Positions 9,718 through 18,731 of a stretch of 64,000 bases of DNA are shown in pieces. The notes under the pieces are model-generated. The model was given only the letters and a program-made list of their open reading frames with translations. It did not search any database and was not told where the DNA came from. Location of the stretch: assembly GCA_913058335.1 (NCBI GenBank), contig CAJXPX010000015.1, forward strand, positions 23,790-87,789, in the 5' to 3' direction. Numbering within the stretch: position 1 is the first letter of the stretch; every line of letters starts with the position of its first letter. A program made the position numbers and the translations under genes. This stretch comes from an uncultured Hyphomonadaceae bacterium (GTDB lineage: Bacteria; Pseudomonadota; Alphaproteobacteria; Caulobacterales; Maricaulaceae).

Positions 9718-11148
9718 ATGAGCGCGACCCAAAAACCAGACCAATATTTGATGGAACGCGCCGGAAGATGGTACTATCAACGCTTTATTCCGGCCCGGTT
9801 TCAGCATGTGGATTCGCGAAAGCGCATTCGCACTGCCCTGCGCACAAAATCAGTCGACATCGCCCGCCTTAGACGAGACGCATTAGCTGAGGCAGACGAT
9901 GCTTATTGGTTGGCTCTATCCATTGAAGCCGCAGAAAATGGTGGTGTTAGCGATGCCACGCTGGAAGCCGAGCAACACCGCTATGAGGCGGCCCAGGCTC
10001 GTGCAATGGCTTATGGATTCAAATACAAACCAGCCGAGGATCTTGCGAAGGAAGCCAGAGCCGACAAACGGGTCGAACGCCTGCTCGAACGGATCGAAGT
10101 ATTAGAGCGCCAAACCGGCGCCTCCGGTCGTCCGCCGCGCGCAGACACCGAAGCCTTGCTCGGCGGTGTTGAGAAGCCCGAAAAGCCCGTCGCAGATGTT
10201 ACGAGTGCCTTTGAGCTTTATGTTTCCGATATCGCTTTTGACGAGCAGAAAAAGAAGTCGCCTAAGCAGCGGCGTAATTGGGAAAAGACCAAACGTACGT
10301 CCATCAACTACTTCATCGATGTGATTGACGACGTGCCGCTCAATGAAATTACACGCGAGATGGCGTTGGCCTATCGCAGCTGGTGGATTGAGCGCATGAT
10401 ACCTGGCGACGGTGACACAAAGCCTGCCAGCCCGAATACCGCTAATCGGCATATCGGGAACATGCGCAGTCTCTATGACGCATATTTCACGCATATCGGT
10501 TCAGAGGAACGGCTCAATCCCTTCCGGAAGATGTTCTTCAAGGACGATCAGGAAACGAAAGTGCCGCCTTTCGAGGATGAGTGGGTGCGCGACAAGATAT
10601 TGGTGCCGGGCATGTTTGACGAGCTCAATGATGATCTGCGTCTTATGATCTATGTATTGATTGAGACAGGCGCACGAATAAGCGAAATCTGCAATCTTAT
10701 GCCGGAACAAATCAGGCTGGATTCCAACACACCGCATATCGAAATCCGCGCGATTGACCGCGAGCTTAAAACCGTGACGTCAAAGCGCGAAATTCCACTC
10801 GTTGGTGTAGCTTTAGAGGCTATGCGTTACGCACCGAACGGCTTTCCGCATTACCGTGATCGGGGAGAATTGGTGTCAGCCAATCTTATGAAGGCGTTCC
10901 GTCATCGCAATCTGTTTCCGACGACGGATCATGTCATCTATTCTTTCCGTCATGCTTTTGAAGACCGAATGCTGGAGGCAGGTATAGATTTCGGTATGCG
11001 CTGTTACCTTATGGGGCACAAAAATCCGCGCCCAGATTATGGCAGTAAAGGCTCACTAGAGTTTCGCCAGGAACTCTTGATGAAAATTGCGCATCCTTAC
11101 CCTACGGAACTTGTAAAGCCGTCCAGCGCTATGGATGAACCTGCCTAA
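9718..11148 (+). CDS. int: Tyrosine recombinase/integrase of the ICE
   Basis: A 476-aa site-specific recombinase. The N-terminal region (RWYYQRFIPARF, residues 17-28) resembles DUF6538, a helix pair precedes the core-binding domain at about 160-270, and the catalytic domain has R320 (ETGARISEI), K356 (TSKREIPL), R411 (YSFRHAFEDRM), H434 (LMGHKN) and nucleophile Y441. The box II HxxR histidine position is tyrosine (Y408), a substitution also seen in some functional integrases. It sits beside tRNA-Asp, its probable target. The convergent small gene overlaps its last 20 bases. Confidence 0.93.
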   Translation: MSATQKPDQYLMERAGRWYYQRFIPARFQHVDSRKRIRTALRTKSVDIARLRRDALAEADDAYWLALSIEAAENGGVSDATLEAEQHRYEAAQARAMAYGFKYKPAEDLAKEARADKRVERLLERIEVLERQTGASGRPPRADTEALLGGVEKPEKPVADVTSAFELYVSDIAFDEQKKKSPKQRRNWEKTKRTSINYFIDVIDDVPLNEITREMALAYRSWWIERMIPGDGDTKPASPNTANRHIGNMRSLYDAYFTHIGSEERLNPFRKMFFKDDQETKVPPFEDEWVRDKILVPGMFDELNDDLRLMIYVLIETGARISEICNLMPEQIRLDSNTPHIEIRAIDRELKTVTSKREIPLVGVALEAMRYAPNGFPHYRDRGELVSANLMKAFRHRNLFPTTDHVIYSFRHAFEDRMLEAGIDFGMRCYLMGHKNPRPDYGSKGSLEFRQELLMKIAHPYPTELVKPSSAMDEPA

Positions 11149-11362
11149 TCTTGTCTTTCGCATTGCTGGTGCTTTTATCGTTGGCCGGCTTTCTGTACTC
11201 AGCAAGCTGGGCGCGGCGAGCATTGCGGGCATCAAGCTCAGCTTTCAGCGCCTCGAAAATCGGCCAATATACCTCGCCATGACACTCGATTGCATTGGCA
11301 ACGGTGCGCAATGCGCGGCGCAGACGCACTTCAGTGATAGGGGATGATGACTTCTGACCCAT
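11129..11362 (-). CDS. Small conserved hypothetical protein, 77 aa (full copy of a duplicated gene)
   Basis: Basic 77-aa protein containing ITEVRLRRALRTVANAI and CHGEVYWPIFEALKAELDAR. A diverged shorter copy exists at 31648-31818 with near-identical core residues, so purifying selection or recent duplication supports it as a real gene. I do not recognise the function. The 3' end overlaps the integrase gene tail to tail. A probable hairpin (CCCGCT/AGCGGG) lies just upstream of its start, and is only partly conserved in the other copy. Confidence 0.7.
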   Translation of the reverse strand: MGQKSSSPITEVRLRRALRTVANAIECHGEVYWPIFEALKAELDARNARRAQLAEYRKPANDKSTSNAKDKIRQVHP

Positions 11363-11430
11363 TATCAGATTTTAGATGATATGTGCCCGCTCGTAAGAGG
11401 AGAAAGCGGGTAAAAATTTAGGTGAATTTT
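11223..11430. repeat. Diverged direct repeat, copy A
   Basis: Roughly 200 bp covering the 5' part of the 77-aa gene and its upstream region match 31679-31887 in the same orientation by eye at about three quarters identity or better. Shared landmarks are the ATG with CTGACCCAT context, AGATTTTAGA-GATATG, GAGAAAGCGGG and AAAAATTTAGGTGAA. Confidence 0.8.
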
Positions 11431-11463
11431 GAGGGTGAGAGCTGAAAATTCAGGTTCGACCAA

Positions 11464-12891
11464 TCAAACTGGGTCATTTAATAGTGTTTCCATAGGTTTT
11501 GTTGTGCCTGCGGGCAAATTAGGAAGCACATCAGCGATGTGCTCAACACAGAGCGCGAAGGCTGCTCTGGCTTTATTAATGTCTGTGGATTGCAAAGTTG
11601 TTCCGTTATGCACAATCGCGCCGCGAGCCCGCATGACTGTATAGACCGCTTCCGCATAATCGGCGACGCCGGGCCTGCCTCTCAAACAGATTCTGACTCG
11701 CCGCCTCATGCGGTCATTAGGTTTGCTTTCATATCCATCGGCGAGCAGCGTTTCAAAAGCGACAGCGAGGTTCACGATGGCCTCATCATCGGTTGAGCGC
11801 GACCCGAATGATTGTCGATACCAATCCAATGCTGTCACAATGCGCGCATAGAGCCTTCCTTCGGACGTGCTGGTTCCGTCGATGAAAACGGAGTCCCTGT
11901 ATCCGCTCTCTATTGTCGCCAGTGCCTTCGAGAGACGACTCGTTGCCCGTTTCATATCTGAGCGCGCCAGCAGCTCAGTACTGAGGTTCACTGACAGATC
12001 AGATAGGCGTGCCAGATCTTTTGCGCCGAGGTTCATTGGAACGCGCCGCAATTCGAGGGGCCGTGAACCAGGCCGCACGGCTTCCCCGATAAGATAATGA
12101 TCAATATCCAATGTCGAAAAATTATTGACCCGTGCTGAGGAGCTGAGGGGTACAGCGGCATATCCTTTATCATTGGCGATCGCAGTTAGCATGGTCAAAA
12201 GCGAAGATGCGATACGGATTTTAAGGGTATAAATAAACTGGTTCTCAAACATCCCGCCCGTGTGAGACGTCAGCTTAATCATCATCAGTGGATTGTTGGT
12301 GAACCAGCGCAAGCGGGACGGGACGGTATAATGATGGAGATCGTTTACCGGCATACGGCCCTTTATGCCTAGTCTTTTTGCAAGCAATGACATACGCGCG
12401 CTCGCCGTTTCAAAACTATTGCTTTGAGCGGAAACCGCCATACCTAATGATTTGAATACCGCATATGGTAAGAGTGTGTCTGAGCTTCGGCGTAGCGGCG
12501 GCAATTCAAGCCCGAACCCGTTAAGTGGGTAGATGACAAATCCAGCTTGGTGCACAGTGGTTTGTGCGAGCGATGCCATGACGGCACCAACAACCTGACC
12601 GGGTTGACGCTGGACTTCATGGAAGACAAATTCATCAATGATCGTTGTGCTGACGAATACCTCCTTGCGCCATAGGGCTTCGGCGATAGCGGCCCGAAGC
12701 CTTCGCATATGGAATGTCAGTCCGTTGTATGTACTTTTATCAAGACTCTCCTCGCCGTCCACGACCAGATGTTCGAGAGAATTATACTGCCCAAGCAAAT
12801 TATGCTTTTGCGCCAAATAGGCTTCGGACGTGTTGGTGTCGGAAGTGGCGGGCACGCTTATCGCGGCAATGATGGATGGCGAGATTGGCAT
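11464..12891 (-). CDS. Hypothetical protein with C-terminal Apea-like HEPN domain
   Basis: A 475-aa protein. The last 110 residues (DDEAIVNLAVAFETLLAD, then YTVMRARGAIVHNG and a final helix) match the Apea-like HEPN pattern with an R-x4-H motif (RGAIVH), the signature of HEPN RNases and RNA-binding proteins. The N-terminal 350 residues are not recognised. I start at ATG 12891, just after the upstream stop; an alternative TTG at 12939 would overlap the neighbouring gene. HEPN proteins on mobile elements often act in defence or toxin systems, but no antitoxin partner is visible. Confidence 0.65.
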   Translation of the reverse strand: MPISPSIIAAISVPATSDTNTSEAYLAQKHNLLGQYNSLEHLVVDGEESLDKSTYNGLTFHMRRLRAAIAEALWRKEVFVSTTIIDEFVFHEVQRQPGQVVGAVMASLAQTTVHQAGFVIYPLNGFGLELPPLRRSSDTLLPYAVFKSLGMAVSAQSNSFETASARMSLLAKRLGIKGRMPVNDLHHYTVPSRLRWFTNNPLMMIKLTSHTGGMFENQFIYTLKIRIASSLLTMLTAIANDKGYAAVPLSSSARVNNFSTLDIDHYLIGEAVRPGSRPLELRRVPMNLGAKDLARLSDLSVNLSTELLARSDMKRATSRLSKALATIESGYRDSVFIDGTSTSEGRLYARIVTALDWYRQSFGSRSTDDEAIVNLAVAFETLLADGYESKPNDRMRRRVRICLRGRPGVADYAEAVYTVMRARGAIVHNGTTLQSTDINKARAAFALCVEHIADVLPNLPAGTTKPMETLLNDPV

Positions 12892-12896
12892 GTTGG

Positions 12897-13337
12897 TCAG
12901 AGCGCAAAGAGAATGAATAGTCCCGCCGCTGCGATCCAATCAATCACAACGCAGAACGGAATATACCAGCGCGGGACCTTGGCCCCGAATAAACCGTTGT
13001 GGTGGATAAGGTCCCAAACGCCGTGCAGGAAAAGTGCAGCGACAAACATATAAGGTGACCAGATCACACCGAGTAGCGCCAAAACACCGAAGAGAGCCGC
13101 AATGCAAAGTTCTGTCAGGAACATCCAGGGGCGGCCATCGTTGGCACCAAAGCCAATGTAAGCGCCTGCGATAATGGCTATGGTGATTGCTATGGTTAGA
13201 CGGCTTATGTCATCGGGAAGCATGAGGTGCGCAGGAATTGCCACGCCCAGCACAATAGCTGATAAGAAAATGCTAGGGGAAAATGTGTGGATTTGGGAAC
13301 TAGCACCGTGCTGATGTGTTTGTCCCATATCGCTCAT
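12897..13337 (-). CDS. Integral membrane protein co-transcribed with csoR (hypothetical)
   Basis: A 146-aa protein with about five hydrophobic helices after a His-containing N-terminus (TQHQHGASSQIH region), including FLSAIVLGVAIPAHLML, LTIAITIAIIAGAYIGFGAN and FCVVIDWIAAAGLFILFAL. A conserved-looking FLHGVWDLIHH segment could bind metal. Its ATG overlaps the csoR stop (ATGA), so it is expressed with the regulator and probably serves copper homeostasis. I do not recognise a named family. Confidence 0.65.
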   Translation of the reverse strand: MSDMGQTHQHGASSQIHTFSPSIFLSAIVLGVAIPAHLMLPDDISRLTIAITIAIIAGAYIGFGANDGRPWMFLTELCIAALFGVLALLGVIWSPYMFVAALFLHGVWDLIHHNGLFGAKVPRWYIPFCVVIDWIAAAGLFILFAL

Positions 13338-13603
13338 CGCTTCAGTTTGTCGAATAGATCGATCAGTTCTGAGACCTTTTCGCGTTGCGCTTCGGCATCG
13401 CCCGATTCAATCGCTTCAGCCACGCAGCTGTTTGCATGGTCTTTGAGGATTTCGCTTTCGGCCCGGGCCAGCGCTGATTTAACGGCTTGCATCCGATTGA
13501 GAACATCGATGCAGTAACGGTCCTCTTCGAGCATCTTGATGATGCCGCGGACCTGACCTTCCAGTCGGCGCAGACGATTTATGGTTTTTGATGACTGTTG
13601 CAT
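13334..13603 (-). CDS. csoR: Copper-sensing repressor CsoR
   Basis: An 89-aa CsoR/RcnR-family repressor. Cysteine 31, histidine 56 and cysteine 60 reproduce the Cys-His-Cys copper(I) ligand set with the 25 and 4 residue spacing of Mycobacterium CsoR (C36, H61, C65), which separates it from formaldehyde- or nickel-sensing relatives. RLRRLEGQVRGI is the family N-terminal helix. The start codon lies 6 bp from a palindromic operator, implying autoregulation. Matching palindromes at two sites downstream in the copper block make it the probable master regulator there. Confidence 0.92.
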   Translation of the reverse strand: MQQSSKTINRLRRLEGQVRGIIKMLEEDRYCIDVLNRMQAVKSALARAESEILKDHANSCVAEAIESGDAEAQREKVSELIDLFDKLKR

Positions 13604-13609
13604 TGACGA

Positions 13610-13626
13610 ATACCCTTATGGGGTAT
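13610..13626. promoter_or_regulatory. CsoR-type operator 1
   Basis: ATACCCTTATGGGGTAT, a perfect 6-5-6 palindrome (ATACCC and GGGTAT). It lies between divergent csoR and the copper operon and matches the G-tract/TATA form of known CsoR operators. It is so close to csoR that it would also cover its ribosome site. Confidence 0.85.
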
Positions 13627-13657
13627 ATATGGTGGCAGAAGGAGATTCGGTCAAGCT

Positions 13658-14128
13658 ATGATTCTGCAAAGTATCAGACCAGCATTATTATCGGCGCTCG
13701 CCATATTTTTTGGCGTGGCTCAGATATTCTGCGTTTGCGCGAACGCACAAGCTGCTACTCCCAATCATGATACGTATGAAATGCACCAGGATGCGGGCCC
13801 AAGTTTTGGTCTCGCTCATTCCATGCTCACAATACAGCCTGATGCTGAGACTAAGAACCAACACGATGATGGCCACAATCATAACGGCGATCATGAACAT
13901 GCGGCCGATTGTGCACACTGCAATGATGCGAATGTGCTGATTGGTGCCAATGATGTCATCTCGCCGATTACTTTGCCATCACCAGCCGATGAAGACTTTC
14001 TAGCGCCTGCTGCCCAAGCATTGCCAATAACGCGCGCCCTCATGGCTCCCAGCGCCTTGGACGGGCTCCGATGGCTGCATCCACCAGCCCCTACATTGGT
14101 AAGCCTGAAAATCCGCCTAACAATTTAG
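13658..14128 (+). CDS. Histidine-rich secreted protein, first gene of the copper operon
   Basis: A 156-aa protein with a signal peptide (about residues 1-32, ending CANAQAATP) and a central His/Asp/Asn-rich stretch with HDDGHNHNGDHEHAADCAHC, suited to metal binding in the periplasm. The C-terminal part contains PALDGLRWLHPPAP-like sequence, reminiscent of short DUF2946-type proteins found beside copper genes, but I am not certain of family. It lies directly behind CsoR operator 1, with AGGAG about 14 bases before the ATG, so it should be copper-induced. Confidence 0.72.
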   Translation: MILQSIRPALLSALAIFFGVAQIFCVCANAQAATPNHDTYEMHQDAGPSFGLAHSMLTIQPDAETKNQHDDGHNHNGDHEHAADCAHCNDANVLIGANDVISPITLPSPADEDFLAPAAQALPITRALMAPSALDGLRWLHPPAPTLVSLKIRLTI

Positions 14129-14377
14129 AGACCGGCTCGCAGTCACGCGTCATCAGCCCCTTGGCGGCGCGTGCCTTGGACAAGACCGGTCTTTTGTTTG
14201 TGTCTTCCACAAAACATCTGACCAGCTGCGTCCACAGCGATGCCTGGTTTCCCCATCCGTGAATCTGTCACCCGCGCCATAGCGGAATAGATTGCCCCAA
14301 TCGGATTGTAGATGTCCCGGTATTGCTGGCGCCTTTCACATGGTCGCCCCCTCCCAGCAAATACAGGAATCTACATT

Positions 14378-15277
14378 ATGACTTTACGCTCGAAAACTGC
14401 TCTTCTCATCTCATCTATGGCGCTCATGACTGCGCTGCCCGCCGCCGCTCAAATGTCAGACCACACGGGTCATAAAATGGCAGGTCATGACATGCAAACC
14501 ATGGAGCATGGTCGCAGCGCGCACATGGTAGAAGCGCTCGCAACAGTGACCGCTATTCTGCCTGACGATAACCGGATTAGTCTCTCTCACAACACTATCC
14601 CCGCTGTGAGTTGGCCAGCTGCAACGATGAAATTTCCGGTTACAGGCGGGATTGATGTGACAGCGTTCAAACCCGGTGATCGCGTTCAATTCACATTGCA
14701 CCGGGCTGAAAATGGCAGCCTACCGCTCGTCGAGTTGTGCCAAACAACCGCGTCAGATGTCCAACCCGGCCTTTGTGCGGGGACAGCCAAAATGGCGGGC
14801 CATGATATGAGCGGTATGGACCACGGTGAAGGCATGTCTGGTAAAATGGACCATACCAGCATGGGGCATGGAAACATGGACCATGGCAGTATGGACCATT
14901 CTACGATGGATCTCTCGAAAATGAACCATTCTAAGATGGATGATGCGCAGAGGGACCATAGCGTTATGAACCATAGCCAGATGAACACGCCCGGCGTGTC
15001 CACGACCGGGACTGTGCTGCGTATAGATACAGCCGCGCGCGGCCTGCGGATTAAACATGACCCCATTCCAGAAATTGGATGGCCCGTAATGACAATGCAG
15101 TTCGAGGTCGCTGAGGGAGTCAATCTGACAGGCCTCGCAACAGGTGATGCCATCAGCTTCGATTTCAATCCGGAAGCAGAAGACGGCTACGTCATCTCTG
15201 CCATTCGACCCGTCAATAAAACACCTGACACAATGCAGTCCGAAGCCTATAATCAAAATGGCCATAACAGTCACTAA
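14378..15277 (+). CDS. Periplasmic copper-binding protein with two CusF-like domains and a Met/His linker
   Basis: A 299-aa exported protein; I start at ATG 14378 (MTLRSK...), with signal peptide ending near AAAQ. Two CusF-like beta-barrel domains are visible, at about residues 50-110 and 210-285. They are joined by a linker rich in DHxxM repeats (roughly residues 135-205). The second domain keeps the CusF copper ligands: His in KHDPIP, Trp and two Met in GWPVMTMQF. The first has His and Trp, but one ligand Met is replaced by Ala (SWPAATMKF). It probably buffers or passes Cu(I) to CopA or an efflux pump. Confidence 0.83.
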   Translation: MTLRSKTALLISSMALMTALPAAAQMSDHTGHKMAGHDMQTMEHGRSAHMVEALATVTAILPDDNRISLSHNTIPAVSWPAATMKFPVTGGIDVTAFKPGDRVQFTLHRAENGSLPLVELCQTTASDVQPGLCAGTAKMAGHDMSGMDHGEGMSGKMDHTSMGHGNMDHGSMDHSTMDLSKMNHSKMDDAQRDHSVMNHSQMNTPGVSTTGTVLRIDTAARGLRIKHDPIPEIGWPVMTMQFEVAEGVNLTGLATGDAISFDFNPEAEDGYVISAIRPVNKTPDTMQSEAYNQNGHNSH

Positions 15278-15315
15278 TCGCGCTTCGCAGCCACCATTAT
15301 TACGGAGATACACCC

Positions 15316-17235
15316 ATGTATAACAGACGACGTTTCTTACAATCTACGCTTGGAGCCGGCGCACTCGCCAGTGCATCAGGTCTCATACCAGCTTGGGCGC
15401 GCCCTGCCAGTGATGGCAATCTCGGCATTCCATCGCTCACTGGAAATATGTTCGACCTCAATATCGACAAATTTCCGATACGCATAGATGGCCGCGCCAC
15501 GCAGGCCATTGGCGTTAACGGCAGCGTTCCTGCCCCGCTCATTCGCTTTCGTGAGGGTGACGATATCGTCTTAAATGTGACAAACACCTTAGAGGAAGAC
15601 ACGTCGATACATTGGCACGGGCTTCTCGTGCCTTTTGAAATGGATGGTGTTCCGGGCGTAGCTTTTCCAGGTATTAAGCCAGGTGAAACCTTTCAATACA
15701 AATTCGCAGTGCCTCAAAATGGCACCTATTGGTATCACTCCCATAGCGGTCTGCAGGAACAATTGGGGCATTTCGGGCCGATCATCGTTGACCCGGCTAG
15801 CTCGGATCCGGTCGTTTATGACCGAGAATATGTACTGATGCTGAGCGATTTTACGTTCGAAGACCCTTACAGGCTTTTCTCTAAGCTGAAGGCCAATAGC
15901 GGCTCCTTTAATTTCCAGAAAAGAACAGCTGCAGATTTCATGCGCGACGCCGGTGAAAAAGGTTTGTCGCAAACTATTCGCGAACGCGCGAAATGGGGTA
16001 AAATGCGCATGTCCCCGACTGATTGGTCAGACATAACCGGCGCGCAATACACCTATCTCATCAACGGCCACTCAACTGCTGACAACTGGAACGCCGTTTT
16101 CAAAGAGGGTGAGCGCATTCGGTTAAGAATCATCAACGCAGCGGCAATGACGATTTTCAATTTCCGTATCCCCGGGCTGCCAATGACGGTCGTCGCCGCT
16201 GATGGGCTGAACGTGCAGCCTGTTGAGACTGATGAGTTCCAAATCGGTGTCGCCGAGACGTATGATGTCATCGTGACGCCTGAACAAATCAAAGCCTATG
16301 CCCTGGTTGCCGAGGCGATTGATCGTTCGGGAATGGCGGTTGCGACGTTGGGCCCTGAACCCGGGATGAAAGCGCAGGCTCCAGCCCTTCGCGAACCCGT
16401 TCCGCTCACCATGAAAGACATGGGCATGGGTGATATGGGCGCTATGGGCGGCATGCAAATGGACAATGGGTCCAAGGCGAGCATGGGTAACATGGCTGGA
16501 ATGGACTCTCCCGCTATGCCTGGGATGGATCATTCCATGATGGAGGGAATGAACGGTAAAGATATGGCGAAAGGCCCCGGTGCAATTCCGCTCATAGCTC
16601 CAGACCTTAAAACCGGTCCATCCACAGCAAAATTGGCCATGGCGCCGACCAGCAGACTAGATGAACCTGGGCAAGGTCTGAATGATGTCGCGCACCGCGC
16701 ACTGACATATTCCCAACTGCGAAGTCTTGAGCCAAATCCCGATCAGCGCACACCAGCACGTGAGATTGAACTTCATCTGACTTCAAATATGGAACGATAT
16801 ATGTGGTCTTTCGACGGGCTAACTTGGTCAGAAGTCGATGGCCCCATCATATTTAACGAAGGAGAACGCCTTCGGTTAACGCTCGTCAATGACACGATGA
16901 TGCCACACCCCATCCATTTGCATGGCATGTTTTTCGATGTCGTCAATGGCGGCGGAAGCCATAAACCACGTAAGCATACAATTACCGTGAAACCCGGCGA
17001 GAAGCTCTCAGTCGATATCAGTGCTGAGCATGTGGGCGATTGGGCATTTCACTGTCACCTGCTTTATCACATGGAGGCCGGAATGTTTCGGGTCGTATCG
17101 GTGATGCCTAATAAGTCGAAAACTGAGAGTAATACGATGCCGATGCCTATGGCGCTGGAGCATCCCCAAATGAAACAACAGCCGCCGATGGACATGAACG
17201 ATCACGGTACAATGAAGATGCAGGAGCAAGAATAA
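15316..17235 (+). CDS. copA: CopA-type multicopper oxidase
   Basis: A 639-aa periplasmic multicopper oxidase of the CopA/PcoA family. It has a twin-arginine signal (NRRRFLQSTLGAGALAS), copper sites HWHG near residue 97 and YWYHSHSG, and the C-terminal HPIHLHG and HCHLLYHMEAGM clusters that carry the type 1/2/3 copper ligands. A Met-rich insert (about residues 370-415, MGDMGAMGGMQM and following) is typical of copper-tolerance enzymes. It oxidises Cu(I) to the less toxic Cu(II). The stop overlaps the copB ATG by one base. Confidence 0.95.
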   Translation: MYNRRRFLQSTLGAGALASASGLIPAWARPASDGNLGIPSLTGNMFDLNIDKFPIRIDGRATQAIGVNGSVPAPLIRFREGDDIVLNVTNTLEEDTSIHWHGLLVPFEMDGVPGVAFPGIKPGETFQYKFAVPQNGTYWYHSHSGLQEQLGHFGPIIVDPASSDPVVYDREYVLMLSDFTFEDPYRLFSKLKANSGSFNFQKRTAADFMRDAGEKGLSQTIRERAKWGKMRMSPTDWSDITGAQYTYLINGHSTADNWNAVFKEGERIRLRIINAAAMTIFNFRIPGLPMTVVAADGLNVQPVETDEFQIGVAETYDVIVTPEQIKAYALVAEAIDRSGMAVATLGPEPGMKAQAPALREPVPLTMKDMGMGDMGAMGGMQMDNGSKASMGNMAGMDSPAMPGMDHSMMEGMNGKDMAKGPGAIPLIAPDLKTGPSTAKLAMAPTSRLDEPGQGLNDVAHRALTYSQLRSLEPNPDQRTPAREIELHLTSNMERYMWSFDGLTWSEVDGPIIFNEGERLRLTLVNDTMMPHPIHLHGMFFDVVNGGGSHKPRKHTITVKPGEKLSVDISAEHVGDWAFHCHLLYHMEAGMFRVVSVMPNKSKTESNTMPMPMALEHPQMKQQPPMDMNDHGTMKMQEQE

Positions 17236-18089
17236 TGACTCATATGAACAAGCGTTGGTCGCAATTGACTTTATGTTGCTTTGCCGCTTTGGCCGTTCCA
17301 TTTTCAGCTTTGGCTCAAACATCTGCTATGACTTCAGAGAGCCCCGAAGAAACCACCGTTGAAAAACCTGCTCCCGTAGCGGGTCACCAAGCAGATGCAT
17401 ATTACTCAAAAGACGAAATGGAGAAATCCCGCGAGGAATTGAAAGAAATGCTCGGCAATCGAAAAACCGGGTCTATTTTGTTCAATCAGTTTGAAGCGCA
17501 ATCCGCAAATGGCAGTGAAGATTTATATTGGAACGGCCAGGCTTGGTATGGCGGTGACATAAACAAGATCTGGTTTAAATCCGAAGGCTTGGTTTCAATG
17601 AATTCCGGAAAAGTGGATGACGCTGAATTACAGGCACTTTGGTCTCATGCTATTTCGCCATATTTCAACCTTCAAACCGGTATTCGCCATGACTTTAAGC
17701 CAAAGGGGCTGGACCATGCTGTGATCGGCGTACAAGGCCTCGCGCCTTATTGGTTTGAAGTCGATGTTTCCAGTTATCTGAGCACAAAGGGTGACGTTAC
17801 CGCGCGCGCGGAGGTTGAGTACGATTATCGGCTCACGCAGCGGCTTATTCTGCAGCCACGAATTGAAGCCAATTTTTCAGCGCAAGACATTGCAGAACGA
17901 GACCTTGGATCAGGCCTGACAGATGTAAATGCCGGGCTGAGAATGCGCTATGAAATCAAGCGGCAATTTGCGCCTTACCTGGGCGTAGAATGGCAAGGCA
18001 AGTTCGGCGGAACGCGGGATATTGCAAAGCTTGCCGGAAATAATGGCGACCAAACCGTGTTCCTCGTCGGCATACGGTCTTGGTATTAG
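17235..18089 (+). CDS. copB: Copper resistance protein B (outer membrane)
   Basis: A 284-aa CopB/PcoB protein with an N-terminal signal peptide (ending FSALAQ) and a C-terminal beta-barrel. The conserved LYWNGQAWYGGDINKIWFKSEG region is present in the middle, and the protein ends in an aromatic residue (SWY), the usual outer-membrane barrel signature. It lacks the very long Met-rich N-terminus of some plasmid CopB proteins. It is coupled to copA and acts with it at the outer membrane. Confidence 0.93.
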   Translation: MTHMNKRWSQLTLCCFAALAVPFSALAQTSAMTSESPEETTVEKPAPVAGHQADAYYSKDEMEKSREELKEMLGNRKTGSILFNQFEAQSANGSEDLYWNGQAWYGGDINKIWFKSEGLVSMNSGKVDDAELQALWSHAISPYFNLQTGIRHDFKPKGLDHAVIGVQGLAPYWFEVDVSSYLSTKGDVTARAEVEYDYRLTQRLILQPRIEANFSAQDIAERDLGSGLTDVNAGLRMRYEIKRQFAPYLGVEWQGKFGGTRDIAKLAGNNGDQTVFLVGIRSWY

Positions 18090-18098
18090 GAGACAGAC

Positions 18099-18731
18099 AT
18101 GGCCTCGTCACATGAACGGGAATACACTCTGATAACACGCTTGGTTCATATGCTCATCGCTATCGCTGTAATCGTTCAGCTCGCGACAAGCCTTGTTATG
18201 AATGCCCACCCGCAAGATGGAAGCGAGGATGTCTTTTTTGAAGTCCACGAATATTCTGGACTGATTTCCTTTGCTGTCATCTGCGCGTTTTGGGTGATCA
18301 TTTTATTCCGACAACGCGGGACCACGCTTTCAGAATTGTTCCCGTGGTTTTCAGTCCGACGCCGAAAAGAGCTGATCGATGCAGTCAAGGCACGTTTGAG
18401 GAACACAGACAAAACCGGTCGCCTGTCATTTTATGACGGCGACCCGTTAGCGAAAGCCGTGCATGGGTTGGGCATCGCCATCATTTCAGTCATGGCAATG
18501 ACCGGGTTGACCTATTTTGTAGCTCTGAAGCTCGGTGCAGGTGAAGGCATTCTCGCATCAACAGCAATGTTAATCCATGAGCCAGTATCGAAACTGGCTT
18601 GGGCGTATCTCGTCGCCCATGCCGGCATCGCTGTTTTTCATGCATTATTGAAGGAACGAGCGCTGAGCGTGATGTGGTCACTGAAGGCTGACACGATCGA
18701 TCCGGAAAGTCATTCCAATGAGCTTGATTGA
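18099..18731 (+). CDS. Cytochrome b561-like membrane protein
   Basis: A 210-aa four-helix membrane protein with histidines in the first (TRLVHMLIAIAVIV), second (VHEYSGLISF) and last helices (LVAHAGIAVFHALL) that fit b-type haem ligation. It starts 9 bases after copB. Cytochrome b561 proteins move electrons from the quinone pool; beside a periplasmic copper oxidase it could supply or accept electrons, which is inference. Its end overlaps the next gene by 14 bases. Confidence 0.8.
   Translation: MASSHEREYTLITRLVHMLIAIAVIVQLATSLVMNAHPQDGSEDVFFEVHEYSGLISFAVICAFWVIILFRQRGTTLSELFPWFSVRRRKELIDAVKARLRNTDKTGRLSFYDGDPLAKAVHGLGIAIISVMAMTGLTYFVALKLGAGEGILASTAMLIHEPVSKLAWAYLVAHAGIAVFHALLKERALSVMWSLKADTIDPESHSNELD

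Noticed and set aside
14686..15313. Minus-strand open frames opposite the double-CusF gene
   Set aside because: Their Trp/Ile/Val-repetitive sequence is the antisense of the DHxxM linker and has no ribosome site.
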